A stretch of 64,000 nucleotides of DNA from NCBI RefSeq assembly GCF_014202475.1, contig NZ_JACHGV010000002.1, positions 953,102 to 1,017,101 of the forward strand, in the 5' to 3' direction. A program made the translations under genes and the position numbers. Origin of the DNA: Streptomyces paradoxus (GTDB lineage: Bacteria; Actinomycetota; Actinomycetes; Streptomycetales; Streptomycetaceae). Position 1 is the first letter of the stretch. Each line of letters begins with the position of its first letter. Positions 24,230 to 32,745 of the stretch are shown piece after piece. Below the pieces are notes generated by a model. That model had not been told where the DNA came from, made no database searches, and saw only the letters and a list, made by a program, of their open reading frames with translations.

Positions 24230-25435
24230 TCAGCTGCCGGGTACCGTCCGCCTCCGCCCCCCGCGAGCCCTCAGCCCCGGCTCCTTCGTCGGCCACAACC
24301 GTGGCCTCTGCTTGGCCGCCAGATCCTCCGCCCAGCCGAACACCAGGACGCAGCACCCGATCAGTACCCAGACCAGGGCCAGCACCGGCCACACACTCTC
24401 CAGCAGCCCGGGGACGTTCTGTTCCAGCAGGGGGAAGCCCCACAGCCGGTCCCACAGGGTCGCGGCGATCAGGATGCAGGTGTTGTGCCACAGGTAGATG
24501 GTCACGGCACGGGAGTTGAGCAGGGTGATCGTCCCCGCGAAGGGGCGCAGCCGGCGCGGCCACTCCGTCCAGGACGGGCTGAGGTGCAGCAGCAGGAACA
24601 CCGTGCCGAACGACCACAGGGCCTGGGCCAGCGGCATGCTGTCCAGGTCGTTGCCGGTGCCGAAGTCGTGGTGCAGGGCGTACCAGAGACCGGCCAGGGC
24701 GATGACGGGTGCGACGGACGGCACGATGTAGCGCGGCAGCCGCCGCAGGATGCCCTCCTGGTGGGCCATGCCGAGGATCCAGCAGGCGCCGAAGGTGGAG
24801 AAGTCCGTGAGCGCCGAGGGGATCCGCTCGCCGGGCAGTGCGAGCCACTCCTGCTCGAAGGCGACGGCCAGGGCGATGGGCGCGAGGATCGTGAGGGCCG
24901 GCAGGGCGCGCAGGGCCTTCAGCAGCACCGGGGACAGCAGGACGAACCAGAGGTAGGCGCGGATGTACCAGAGCGGGCCCGCGAGGTCGGCGGCCCAGTT
25001 CTCGCCGATGAAGCCGTGGATGCCGGGCAGGCCCTCCGCGTACGGCGGGTCGCTGAGCGGGACGATCCAGAAGGTGAGGTGGAGCAGCCACCAGCCGGGG
25101 TGCCCGTCCGCGTCGGGGCCCCAGCCCTGGAGGACCATGCCGGTGACGCCGACGACGCCCAGCAGCCACAGCGGGGGCAGCAGCCGGCGCATCCGGCCGC
25201 GGATCACCTGCAGGGCCGGGCGGTTCAGCGAGCGGGTCATGAGGCTCCCGGCGAGCGCGAACATCACGCCCATGGACGGGAACAGCAGCGGCAGCCAGGC
25301 CCAGCCCGTGAGGTGGTAGAGGACCACGCGGAAGAGGGCGAGGGCGCGCAGCAGGTCGAAGTACCGGTCGCGGCCGGGCTTCCGGCCGGCGGCCGACTCC
25401 TGCCGGGGAGCCTCGGTGACAGGGGCCGTGGTCAT
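24230..25435 (-). CDS. Integral-membrane acyltransferase (acyltransferase 3 family), matB-linked
   Basis: 401-residue polytopic protein of the OafA/acyltransferase-3 type, with about ten membrane helices, the N-terminal RYFDLLRALALFRVVLYHLTGW motif (catalytic His in RVVLYH) and an internal Arg-rich loop. Such enzymes O-acylate exported polysaccharides. Its ATG at 25435 overlaps the matB stop (ATGA), so it is translationally coupled to the PNAG synthase and probably modifies that polymer (acetyl or succinyl, as IcaC/OafA-like proteins do). The modification itself is inferred. The C-terminus is short and basic. Confidence 0.87.
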   Translation of the reverse strand: MTTAPVTEAPRQESAAGRKPGRDRYFDLLRALALFRVVLYHLTGWAWLPLLFPSMGVMFALAGSLMTRSLNRPALQVIRGRMRRLLPPLWLLGVVGVTGMVLQGWGPDADGHPGWWLLHLTFWIVPLSDPPYAEGLPGIHGFIGENWAADLAGPLWYIRAYLWFVLLSPVLLKALRALPALTILAPIALAVAFEQEWLALPGERIPSALTDFSTFGACWILGMAHQEGILRRLPRYIVPSVAPVIALAGLWYALHHDFGTGNDLDSMPLAQALWSFGTVFLLLHLSPSWTEWPRRLRPFAGTITLLNSRAVTIYLWHNTCILIAATLWDRLWGFPLLEQNVPGLLESVWPVLALVWVLIGCCVLVFGWAEDLAAKQRPRLWPTKEPGLRARGGRRRTVPGS

Positions 25436-27621
25436 CCGACCGGCCTCCCGTCCATCGCCTGGGGCGCGGCTGTGCCGCCCCCGGGCAGGCCCACCGCGCC
25501 CGTGCGCCGCAGCTTCTGCCAGCGCAGCCGGCCGCCGGTGAGGGCGGTGATCCAGGACTGGAGCAGCACGACGTACATGAGCTGGCGGTAGAGGAGCTGC
25601 TGGAGCGGGAGGGAGATCAGGTGGGTCATGCGTTCCTTGTCCAGGTGGAACGCGTAGGCCGCGCACACGCCCTGCACCGCGAGGACGCCCAGCCAGGCGC
25701 CGATGGTCTTCTCGGTGGGGCCGAACACCAGCCCGTACAGCAGGAACACGTCGATCAGCGGGGCCAGCAGCGGCGCCACGACCATGAACATCGACACCAG
25801 CGGCATGCCCACCCGGCCGAAGCGGCCCGAGGGCCCCCGTTCGAAGACGGACCGGCGGTGCTTCCAGATGGCCTGCATGGTGCCGTACGACCAGCGGTAG
25901 CGCTGGGACCACAGCTGCTGGACGGACTCCGGGGCCTCGGTCCAGGCCACGGCCTTCTCGGCGTACACCACGTGCCAGCCGTCGCGGTGCATGGCCATGG
26001 TGATGTCGGTGTCCTCGGCGAGCGTGTCGTCGCTCATGCCGCCGACGCGTTCCAGTGCGCTGCGCCGGAACGCGCCGACCGCGCCGGGGATGGTGGGCAT
26101 GCAGCGCAGCACGTCGTACATGCGGCGGTCGAGGTTGAAGCCCATCACGTACTCGATGTGCTGCCACGCGCCGATGAGCGAGTCACGGTTGCCGACCTTG
26201 GCGTTGCCCGCGACGGCGCCGACGCGCGGGTCGCCGAAGGGCTGGACGAGTTCGCGGACGGTGGTCGGCTCGAAGACGGTGTCGCCGTCCATCATCACGA
26301 TCAGGTCGTACTTGGCGTTGGCGATGCCCCGGTTGAGGGCGGCGGGCTTGCCGGCGTTGAGCTGGCGGACGACGCGTACGCCGGGCAGGCCCAGGTTCTC
26401 GACGATGCGGGCGGTGCCGTCGCTGGAGCCGTCGTCGATGACCAGCACCTCGATGGGGTGGTCGCTGGCGACCAGCGAGCGGACCGTCTGCTCGATGCAC
26501 TTGGCCTCGTTGTAGGCGGGCACGAGGACGGACACCGGTTCCGTGACGGGTTCGCCCCAGCGGAAATCGCGGCGCCGGACCCGTCGGGCGTGCGCCACGG
26601 AGAGGATCAGCATCAGCCCGAGACGCCCGAAGACCAGCACACCGACGACGGCGAGGCCGGCGACGAGGACTCCGGTCACCTTCTCGGACGCCTGCACCAG
26701 GAAGACCCACGCCTCGCCCTTCAGCGACTCCAGCCCGGCGACGCGGGTGTGGGCGCTCGGCGCGTCCAGGGCGCCGGTGAGGGTGTGGAAGCGGTAGCCC
26801 TTGTCCTGCAGCCCCGAGATGTAGGTGTCGAGCGCGGCCACGGTCTGGGAACGGTCACCACCGGAGTCGTGCATCAGCACGATGGCGCCCTTGCCGCCCC
26901 GCGGCGTGGCGTTGCTGATGATCTTCTGGACCCCGGGCCGTCGCCAGTCCTCGCTGTCGGTGTTGTTGACGATGGTGATGTAGCCCTTGCTGCCGATGTA
27001 CTCGGTGACCGGCCACGTGTTGTTGTCCATGTTGTGGGCGAACGACGAGTAGGGCGGGCGGAACAGCGAGGTGCGGATACCGGCGGCCCCGGCCAGCGCG
27101 AGCTGGTTCTGGGACAGCTCCCAGTCGACGCGGCTCTTGGTCTGCAGCGACAGGTCCGGATGGTTGAAGGTGTGCAGGCCGATCTCGTGGCCCTCGTCGA
27201 CCATGCGCTGGACGAGGTCGGGGTGGCGGGAGGCCATGGTGCCGGTGATGAAGAAGACGGCCCGGGCGTCGTGCTTCTTCAGGACGTCGAGGACCTTGGG
27301 CGTCCACATCGGGTCGGGGCCGTCGTCGAAGGTCAGGACCAGTTCGCCGTCCGGGAGTTCCAGAGCGGTGGACTTCCCGTTGCGGGTGTCGATGACGGGC
27401 CCGCCCTTCAGGATGTCCTTCGGGACGCGGTCGTTCGCCGCGGGCGGGCCGACGCGGTGGTCGGCGAGGATCTCGCTGTGCACGTAGCCGCGCAGCATGA
27501 GCATCGCGCCGAGTGCGACGAGTACGAGCAGGGGCAGCAGCAGACGCATGGGCAGGCGCCGGCGCCTGAAGCTGCCACGGGCTCGCGACGCGGGTCCGAA
27601 ACGGCGGGTACGGGATGCCAT
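25432..27621 (-). CDS. matB: Bifunctional polysaccharide deacetylase / GT2 poly-N-acetylglucosamine synthase (MatB)
   Basis: 729 residues. TM helix about 25-43; extracellular NodB deacetylase domain (about 90-290) with TFDDGPD at 97-103 (D99, D100) and metal ligands H150/H154 in HTFNHPD; second TM about 312-340; cytosolic GT2 domain with VLVPAYNEAKC, DGD at 445-447, AEDTD at 535-539 and QRYRW at 573-577; then C-terminal membrane helices. It should polymerise UDP-GlcNAc to beta-1,6-poly-GlcNAc, export it and partly deacetylate it. Named from its match in architecture and gene order to S. coelicolor/S. lividans MatB, required for pellet formation. It is followed by the acyltransferase with a 4-bp overlap. 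Confidence 0.92.
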   Translation of the reverse strand: MASRTRRFGPASRARGSFRRRRLPMRLLLPLLVLVALGAMLMLRGYVHSEILADHRVGPPAANDRVPKDILKGGPVIDTRNGKSTALELPDGELVLTFDDGPDPMWTPKVLDVLKKHDARAVFFITGTMASRHPDLVQRMVDEGHEIGLHTFNHPDLSLQTKSRVDWELSQNQLALAGAAGIRTSLFRPPYSSFAHNMDNNTWPVTEYIGSKGYITIVNNTDSEDWRRPGVQKIISNATPRGGKGAIVLMHDSGGDRSQTVAALDTYISGLQDKGYRFHTLTGALDAPSAHTRVAGLESLKGEAWVFLVQASEKVTGVLVAGLAVVGVLVFGRLGLMLILSVAHARRVRRRDFRWGEPVTEPVSVLVPAYNEAKCIEQTVRSLVASDHPIEVLVIDDGSSDGTARIVENLGLPGVRVVRQLNAGKPAALNRGIANAKYDLIVMMDGDTVFEPTTVRELVQPFGDPRVGAVAGNAKVGNRDSLIGAWQHIEYVMGFNLDRRMYDVLRCMPTIPGAVGAFRRSALERVGGMSDDTLAEDTDITMAMHRDGWHVVYAEKAVAWTEAPESVQQLWSQRYRWSYGTMQAIWKHRRSVFERGPSGRFGRVGMPLVSMFMVVAPLLAPLIDVFLLYGLVFGPTEKTIGAWLGVLAVQGVCAAYAFHLDKERMTHLISLPLQQLLYRQLMYVVLLQSWITALTGGRLRWQKLRRTGAVGLPGGGTAAPQAMDGRPVG

Positions 27622-27909
27622 GGGTGGTGGTACTCCGGGTGGTGCGGGATGGGGTGGTGCGGGGACGGAGGCGGGCGGACGGTGTGGTCGGGCGCACTCC
27701 GCGATGTCTTGTGGTCCCGTTTCCGCTTCGGGAGCGGGGCAGGTCGCCGGAGCGGGTGATCGCGAGCTGGACCCGCTCCCCTCCGGAGAGCTCGGGCCCA
27801 GGCCGGCTCGGACCGAACCGGCCGGCTCGGACCGGTGCCGCACAGGCGCCCGGCCGGAAGGACGGTGCAGCGGCGCCCGGAGCGGTGGGCGCCGCTTTCG
27901 CGGACGGGG
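27622..27909. other. Spacer between matA and matB
   Basis: 288 bp with no gene. It contains the hairpin after matA, then two direct copies of GCCGGCTCGGACCG (27801-27814 and 27821-27834) and the leader of matB. The gap suggests matB can have its own promoter as well as read-through from matA. Confidence 0.45.
27869..27896 (-). terminator. Hairpin after matA
   Basis: 10-bp perfect stem (27869-27878 with 27887-27896), 8-nt loop, 13 nt past the matA stop. No U-tract on the minus strand, so possibly a leaky terminator or processing site. Confidence 0.5.
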
Positions 27910-28938
27910 CTAAGCCGCGACGGGCGTCTCCGCGACGGGCTGAGGCTCGGCCGGGCCTTCGGCGACGGGCTGCGGTTCGGCCGGGCCCTCGGCGACCGTG
28001 CCGCCGTCGCCGCCGGTGCCCGTCGTCTCGGTGGGCGTGGCCGTGGGCTCCGCCGTCGGGGTCGGGTCGGTGGCCGGCGTGCTCGGCGGGTCCGCCGGTT
28101 TGGTGGGAGCCGGGGCGGTGGCCTTGCCGCCCGGTGCCGGGACGGTTCGGGTCGCATTCGGCGAGGGCTTGGCGGACGTGCCGGAAGGGCCGGTGCCGGC
28201 GGTGGCATCGGGTGCGGCTGCGCTGGGGCCGGGCGCGGGTGCCGTGGCCTGGCCGGTCGCCGGCGTGCTGCCCGGCGCGGTGGCGCCGGTGCCGGTGGTC
28301 GGTGCCGACTCGGCGGGCAGCGACGGGGTGTCGACCTGCCCGGCCGGCGGGTTGTCCTCCTTGGTCGGCACGGGCAGCCAGGGCGCGTTGGAGTTGCCCG
28401 ACATCAGCGTGGCGGCGATGACGACGGCGTAGGCCCCGCAGGCCAGGGCGACGGCCATGCCGATCCGGCGGTAGCGGCGGCTGCGGCGGCCGGACTCGTC
28501 GACGAAGACGGGCCGGTCGGCCGCGGCCTCGGCGCCCGGGCCCTCCTTGACCTGGCGCAGGAAGCCTTCCCCGAGCTGCACGGCGTCGAGCTGGACGGTG
28601 ACCTCGTGCGGATCGTGGGTCTGGCCGTCGGTGTCGGGGGTGTCCGCCGACGGTTCGGCTCCGGCTTCCTCCTGCTCCTGCCAGGGGTCGCGGACAGCGG
28701 TCCGGTTCCCCGGCTGCGGGGCGAGCGAGTCGGCCTCGCCCTCGCTCTGGCGGGGAATGCCGCGCAGTATCTCCGTCCCGGCGGGCAGGCGGTGGCCGGT
28801 CGTCCGGACGTCACGGTCGGGGAAGACCTGAGTGGCTCTCCCGTCCCGGGCTCCGCTGTCCGACGGGACTTCTCCGGTAGCCGTAGCGGCCTCGGGCCAC
28901 TCGGGTTGGGCGTCTTCTCGCCACTGTTTCACGCGCAC
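27910..28938 (-). CDS. matA: MatA-type single-pass membrane protein
   Basis: 342 residues. A charged cytoplasmic N-terminal half (about 1-155), a basic RRSRRYRR stop just before one membrane helix (about 159-179), then a ~160-residue extracellular Pro/Thr/Ala/Gly-rich tail ending in two copies of VAEGPAEPQP. Its order upstream of matB matches the matAB pair needed with each other for poly-GlcNAc synthesis and hyphal aggregation; the biochemical role of MatA is not established. Start placed at GTG 28938 after GGGGGGAAG; GTG 28932 is an alternative. The tail is likely wall-spanning. Confidence 0.8.
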   Translation of the reverse strand: MRVKQWREDAQPEWPEAATATGEVPSDSGARDGRATQVFPDRDVRTTGHRLPAGTEILRGIPRQSEGEADSLAPQPGNRTAVRDPWQEQEEAGAEPSADTPDTDGQTHDPHEVTVQLDAVQLGEGFLRQVKEGPGAEAAADRPVFVDESGRRSRRYRRIGMAVALACGAYAVVIAATLMSGNSNAPWLPVPTKEDNPPAGQVDTPSLPAESAPTTGTGATAPGSTPATGQATAPAPGPSAAAPDATAGTGPSGTSAKPSPNATRTVPAPGGKATAPAPTKPADPPSTPATDPTPTAEPTATPTETTGTGGDGGTVAEGPAEPQPVAEGPAEPQPVAETPVAA

Positions 28939-29098
28939 GCACTTCCCCCCACGGGATGGTTCAGGTGCGCTTGCCGACCTGAGCACCCGCCGTCGGATCG
29001 GGCCCCCACCCGTCCGAGCGCCCCCTCGTACCACACCGTGCTCAGGCGTCGAATGTAGCGCACGCGCAGGTTCTGTGTGGGCGCCGTGTCGAATCGTG

Positions 29099-30064
29099 TC
29101 AACCGTGAGACGCCATGAGGACATCGTCTCCGGCCGGCAACCAGGCACCCGCGGGCCTGCGCAACCAGCCCGTTTCCGCAGCCAGCCGGGCCGCCGCCCG
29201 GCGCAGCGCGTCGAACGCGGGGTGGGTCAGGCCCTTGCGCCACACCAGCGAGACGGGGGACAGCGGAACGGGGTCGACCAGGGGCCGCACCACCATCGAC
29301 GGGAGCGCCGGGAACTCCACGACGGCCAGGACGGGGTTGCGCGTTCTGGCCATGAGCCGCTGGAACTCCTCTTCCCCGACGGCCAGTGGTGCGGGTGGCG
29401 CTATTTCGATGCCCCTGCCCTCGAACAGCAGCCGTGCGAGTCGCGTCCACTCCGGTGTGCGCGGATTGCCGGCGCCCGCGTAGACGCTCTCGCCGGCCAG
29501 TTCGGCGAGCGGCACGGTGTCCCACGAGGCCAGCCGGTGATCGTCCGGCAGCACGACCGCCATCGGCTCCAGCCGCACGGGCTGGTGGTCGAGCCCGGAC
29601 CGCAGCGCCGGGTCCAGCCCGGCGAACCGCCCGAACGACGCGTCCAGCCGGCCGGCGAGCAGTTCTCCGGCGGCTCCCGTCAGGCCGCTCTCGTAGCGGG
29701 CCATCAACTCGTGGCGGGGGGCGAGTTCGCGTGCCTCGTGCAGCACCCGGCGCGGTGTGACCAGGCCCGGGGAGTTGAGGTCGACCAGCAACGGCCGGGC
29801 CTGGCCGAAGGCGGCGAGCAGTTCGTCCTGCGCCTGGAGCACCCGGCGGGCGTACGGCAGCAGCCGCTCCCCGTCGGGGGTGAGCGTCACCTGCCGGGTG
29901 GTCCGCACGAACAACTCGGCGCCCAGCTCCCGCTCCAGCCTCCGCACGTCCCGGCTGAGCGCCTGCTGAGCCACGTGCAACCGCACCGCGGCGCGCGTGA
30001 AGTGCAACTCCTCGGCGACGGCGACGAAGCCACGCAGCAGGCGGGGATCGAGGTGCACGGACAT
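29099..30064 (-). CDS. LysR-family transcriptional regulator
   Basis: 321 residues with an N-terminal winged helix (about 8-66; FVAVAEELHFTRAAVRLHVAQQALSR includes the recognition helix) and a two-lobed effector domain (about 90-300). ATG at 30064. LysR proteins usually control a divergent neighbour, but both flanking genes run in the same direction, so no target is indicated by context. Confidence 0.92.
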   Translation of the reverse strand: MSVHLDPRLLRGFVAVAEELHFTRAAVRLHVAQQALSRDVRRLERELGAELFVRTTRQVTLTPDGERLLPYARRVLQAQDELLAAFGQARPLLVDLNSPGLVTPRRVLHEARELAPRHELMARYESGLTGAAGELLAGRLDASFGRFAGLDPALRSGLDHQPVRLEPMAVVLPDDHRLASWDTVPLAELAGESVYAGAGNPRTPEWTRLARLLFEGRGIEIAPPAPLAVGEEEFQRLMARTRNPVLAVVEFPALPSMVVRPLVDPVPLSPVSLVWRKGLTHPAFDALRRAAARLAAETGWLRRPAGAWLPAGDDVLMASHG

Positions 30065-30113
30065 GCGGTGAACCTACAGCGGCCGGCCGCGGGGGTCCGC
30101 GGCCCTCCCGGGC

Positions 30114-30953
30114 TCAGGGACTGATGTCCTGCGGGGGCGTCCCGGCCCCGCCCCGTCGAGCGTCGGGGTCCCTCAGGCCCTCCGCGTTCTTCTGTCCCTC
30201 CGCGCCCGCGGCCGGCGGAGCCTGTCCCATCCGGTGCCGGGGTACCGAGCGCATCGGCGGCCTGGTCAGGGTGATCTGGCGGACGACCTGCTGGAAGCAG
30301 GCCAGGGCGGCGAGGCCGGGCAGGGCGGCCGCGGCGGTGCCGAGGATCGTCCGCGGCGCCTGGACGACGCACAGCAGCACGGCGATGCAGGAGAAGACCA
30401 GGACCACGCACCAGGAGTGCACGGCACGGCGCTGGTGCAGCGCGGCCCGCAGGACGGACAAGGAGCCCACCAGCCAGGGCCCGTACACCAGCAGCGGCCA
30501 CCAGGTGCGCAGGCCCCTCGCCGCCGGGGACACGGCGACCAGCCGCAGGGGGTCGTAGGTGACGATGCCGCTCAGGAGGCTCACCGCGGAGGCGATGACG
30601 GCCGCCAGGGCGGCGATGAGGAAGCTGGTGGCGCGGAGGACGCCCGGGGCTTTGCGGGCCCGGACCTTGCGGTGCCGCCGGGGGACCTCCCGTACGGGCG
30701 GCAGTTCCTCGGTGATGTCCTGGAGCCGCCGCATATGGGTGTCCGGCGCGGCGGCCGGTGCCGGATCCGCGGCGGTGACCGGGTCCTCGTCCCGGGGGGC
30801 GGGAACCCTCGCCGCCTGCTCCCCGAGGGCCTCCTCCAGGATGAACGCCAGCTCCTCGGCGGGGTCCCACGTCGGGTCCGGAGGTGTGAGCGGAGTGATG
30901 AAGTCCCGGGCCGGAGCCCGGTGCCGGCCGGTGCCCTCTACTTTGTCGTACAT
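30114..30953 (-). CDS. DUF2637-like four-helix membrane protein
   Basis: 279 residues. A 100-residue hydrophilic N-terminus with Pro/Ala-rich stretches and a basic RRHRKVRARK, then about four membrane helices (roughly 105-230); the ATSFLIAALAAVIASAVSLL segment followed by YDPLRLVA is typical of DUF2637 (Spd-like) proteins of Streptomyces. The C-terminus is low-complexity. DUF2637 proteins occur both on plasmids and in chromosomes; function unknown. Start 13 bp after the stop of the small upstream gene, so the two are probably co-transcribed. Confidence 0.72.
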   Translation of the reverse strand: MYDKVEGTGRHRAPARDFITPLTPPDPTWDPAEELAFILEEALGEQAARVPAPRDEDPVTAADPAPAAAPDTHMRRLQDITEELPPVREVPRRHRKVRARKAPGVLRATSFLIAALAAVIASAVSLLSGIVTYDPLRLVAVSPAARGLRTWWPLLVYGPWLVGSLSVLRAALHQRRAVHSWCVVLVFSCIAVLLCVVQAPRTILGTAAAALPGLAALACFQQVVRQITLTRPPMRSVPRHRMGQAPPAAGAEGQKNAEGLRDPDARRGGAGTPPQDISP

Positions 30954-30965
30954 GGCGTGACCCGA

Positions 30966-31211
30966 CTATTCCGCAAGCGCGAAAGCGGGCCAATCCGTGG
31001 CACTGATCCACCGTCGGGCGAGATCCTTTTCCAGGGCGCTCATGCGGTCGATGAAATCGCGCAGAACCGGCTCGGTCACCTGCAGTGCGACCGGGCAACC
31101 CCCCTTGGTGAGCGTCCCGTTGACGGTCGCCGACGAGTGCGCTGGAGCGGGAATGTAGGTGTACGGGCCGAGCGTTACCGCCCAGCCGTCTTTCCTGGTC
31201 GCCTCGGTCAT
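30966..31211 (-). CDS. Small conserved-looking hypothetical protein, 81 residues
   Basis: Encodes 81 residues with balanced composition (aromatic and charged residues mixed, one Cys), a beta-type N-terminal half and an amphipathic helix DFIDRMSALEKDLARRW near the C-terminus. I do not recognise a family. GC content and codon use fall toward the 5' end and upstream region, lower than neighbours. It ends 13 bp before the DUF2637-like gene on the same strand, so they may act together. Confidence 0.65.
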   Translation of the reverse strand: MTEATRKDGWAVTLGPYTYIPAPAHSSATVNGTLTKGGCPVALQVTEPVLRDFIDRMSALEKDLARRWISATDWPAFALAE

Positions 31212-31460
31212 GTACCGACTAACCGTCGGCCCACTTCGGCGGATGCGCGGCAAACGAGTGAACGAATTTCCCGGATGAGCATCTTTTCCATGCGTCATGA
31301 GGAGCATCAGGAATCTCCATATCCATGTATGAAGAACAGAGAGCGAACGTTTCCCGCCACGCCTCTCCGGCCCGCCCGTCATGGATTCACAACCCAGGTG
31401 CGTGACTGCGCACGAAACAGGTGTTGGACCGCTTGATCGTCCCCGGGCGACGGTGGACGC

Positions 31461-32669
31461 ATGCCGCAACTCTCCCCGTACCGTCGCCTGTTCCGCCTGC
31501 CGGGCGCCCGCGCGTTCACCGCCGGGAACCTCATCGCCCGGCTGCCGATGGGCATGTTCAGCGTCAGCGCGGTCGTGATGATCGCCGGGAGCCGGGGCTC
31601 GTACGCCCTCGCTGGTGCCGTCACGGCCACGGGGCTCGCGGCGGCCGCCCTGGTCGCTCCGTGGATCGCCCGGCTCGTCGACCGGCAGGGCCAGGCCCGG
31701 GTGGCCCTGCCCGCCACGGTGATCGCCGTCCTCGGCTCCCTCTCCCTGCTGCTGTGCGTGCGCCACGACGCCCCCGACTGGACCCTGTTCGCCTCCTACG
31801 CCGCCACCGCCACCACCCCCAATACCGGGGGCATGTCCCGGGCCCGCTGGGCGCATCTGCTGGCCGGCGACGCGAAGGCGCTGCACACCGCCAACTCCTT
31901 CGAGCAGGCGGCGGACGAACTGTGTTTCATGCTGGGCCCGGTGCTCGCGGCCTTCCTGTGCGGGACGCTCTTCCCCGAGGCGGGCACCCTGGTGGGCGCG
32001 GTGCTGTTGCTGGCCGGCATGGTCCTGTTCACGACCCGGCGTGCGACGGAGCCCCCGGTCCGCGCGCACATACCCGGCAAGGCGCCGCTGCGCGCCCCCG
32101 GCATCCCCCCGCTGCTCGCGGTCTGCCTGGCGATGGGCGCCGTCTTCGGCGCGACGGAGGTCGTCACGCTGGCGTTCGCCGACGCACAGGGGCGGCAGTC
32201 GGCGGCCGGTGTCGTGCTCGCCCTCCAGGCCGCGGGTTCCTGCGGGGCGGGCCTGTTGTACGGCGCCGTGAAGCCCGCCGGTCCGGCCGCGGCGCGGCTG
32301 CCCTGGTGCTTGGCGGCGATGGCCGCGCTGCTGGCCCTGCCGCTGCTGGCCGCGACCCTCACCGGTTCGCTCCTCGCCCTGGCGGCCGCGCTGCTGATCG
32401 CCGGGATGGCGACGGCCCCGACGATGGTCACCACCATGACCCTGGTCCAGGAGCGCACCCCCGAAGGCCGGCTGAACGAGGGCATGACCCTCGCGGTGAC
32501 CGGACTGCTCGGCGGCATCGCCTGCGGCAGCGCGATCGGCGGCTGGACCGTGGAGCACCTCTCGCCGACGGCGGGCTACGTGATCCCGGTGACGGCGGCG
32601 GCCGCGGCCCTGGCGTTGTCCCTGCCCCTCGCTTCGAATCGCTTCACCGTTATCCCCACGCCCCATTGA
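31461..32669 (+). CDS. MFS transporter (probable efflux)
   Basis: 402-residue major facilitator with about 12 hydrophobic helices and a short TTRRATEPP cytoplasmic central loop. The MSRARWAHLL and NSFEQAADELCFMLGPVL segments resemble a Streptomyces MFS subfamily without a known substrate. The ATG is at 31461 and no strong Shine-Dalgarno is seen (GGTGG 4-8 nt upstream). It is followed after 76 bp by the GH31 gene; the palindromic operator sits between them, so they are probably separately controlled. Confidence 0.87.
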   Translation: MPQLSPYRRLFRLPGARAFTAGNLIARLPMGMFSVSAVVMIAGSRGSYALAGAVTATGLAAAALVAPWIARLVDRQGQARVALPATVIAVLGSLSLLLCVRHDAPDWTLFASYAATATTPNTGGMSRARWAHLLAGDAKALHTANSFEQAADELCFMLGPVLAAFLCGTLFPEAGTLVGAVLLLAGMVLFTTRRATEPPVRAHIPGKAPLRAPGIPPLLAVCLAMGAVFGATEVVTLAFADAQGRQSAAGVVLALQAAGSCGAGLLYGAVKPAGPAAARLPWCLAAMAALLALPLLAATLTGSLLALAAALLIAGMATAPTMVTTMTLVQERTPEGRLNEGMTLAVTGLLGGIACGSAIGGWTVEHLSPTAGYVIPVTAAAAALALSLPLASNRFTVIPTPH

Positions 32670-32698
32670 CGCCCTGAAGCCCCCCGCTTACGTTCGAT

Positions 32699-32716
32699 CG
32701 TCGAAGCGCTTCGACG
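32699..32716. promoter_or_regulatory. Perfect 18-bp palindrome, LacI-type operator
   Basis: CGTCGAAGCGCTTCGACG is a perfect palindrome with the central CG step typical of LacI-family operators. It ends 29 bp upstream of the GH31 start. The gene after the GH31 enzyme encodes a LacI-family protein with an intact DNA-binding domain, so local repression of this two-gene unit is the simplest reading. Confidence 0.8.
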
Positions 32717-32745
32717 TCATGCGCCGGGAGAGTAGGGACCCCCAC

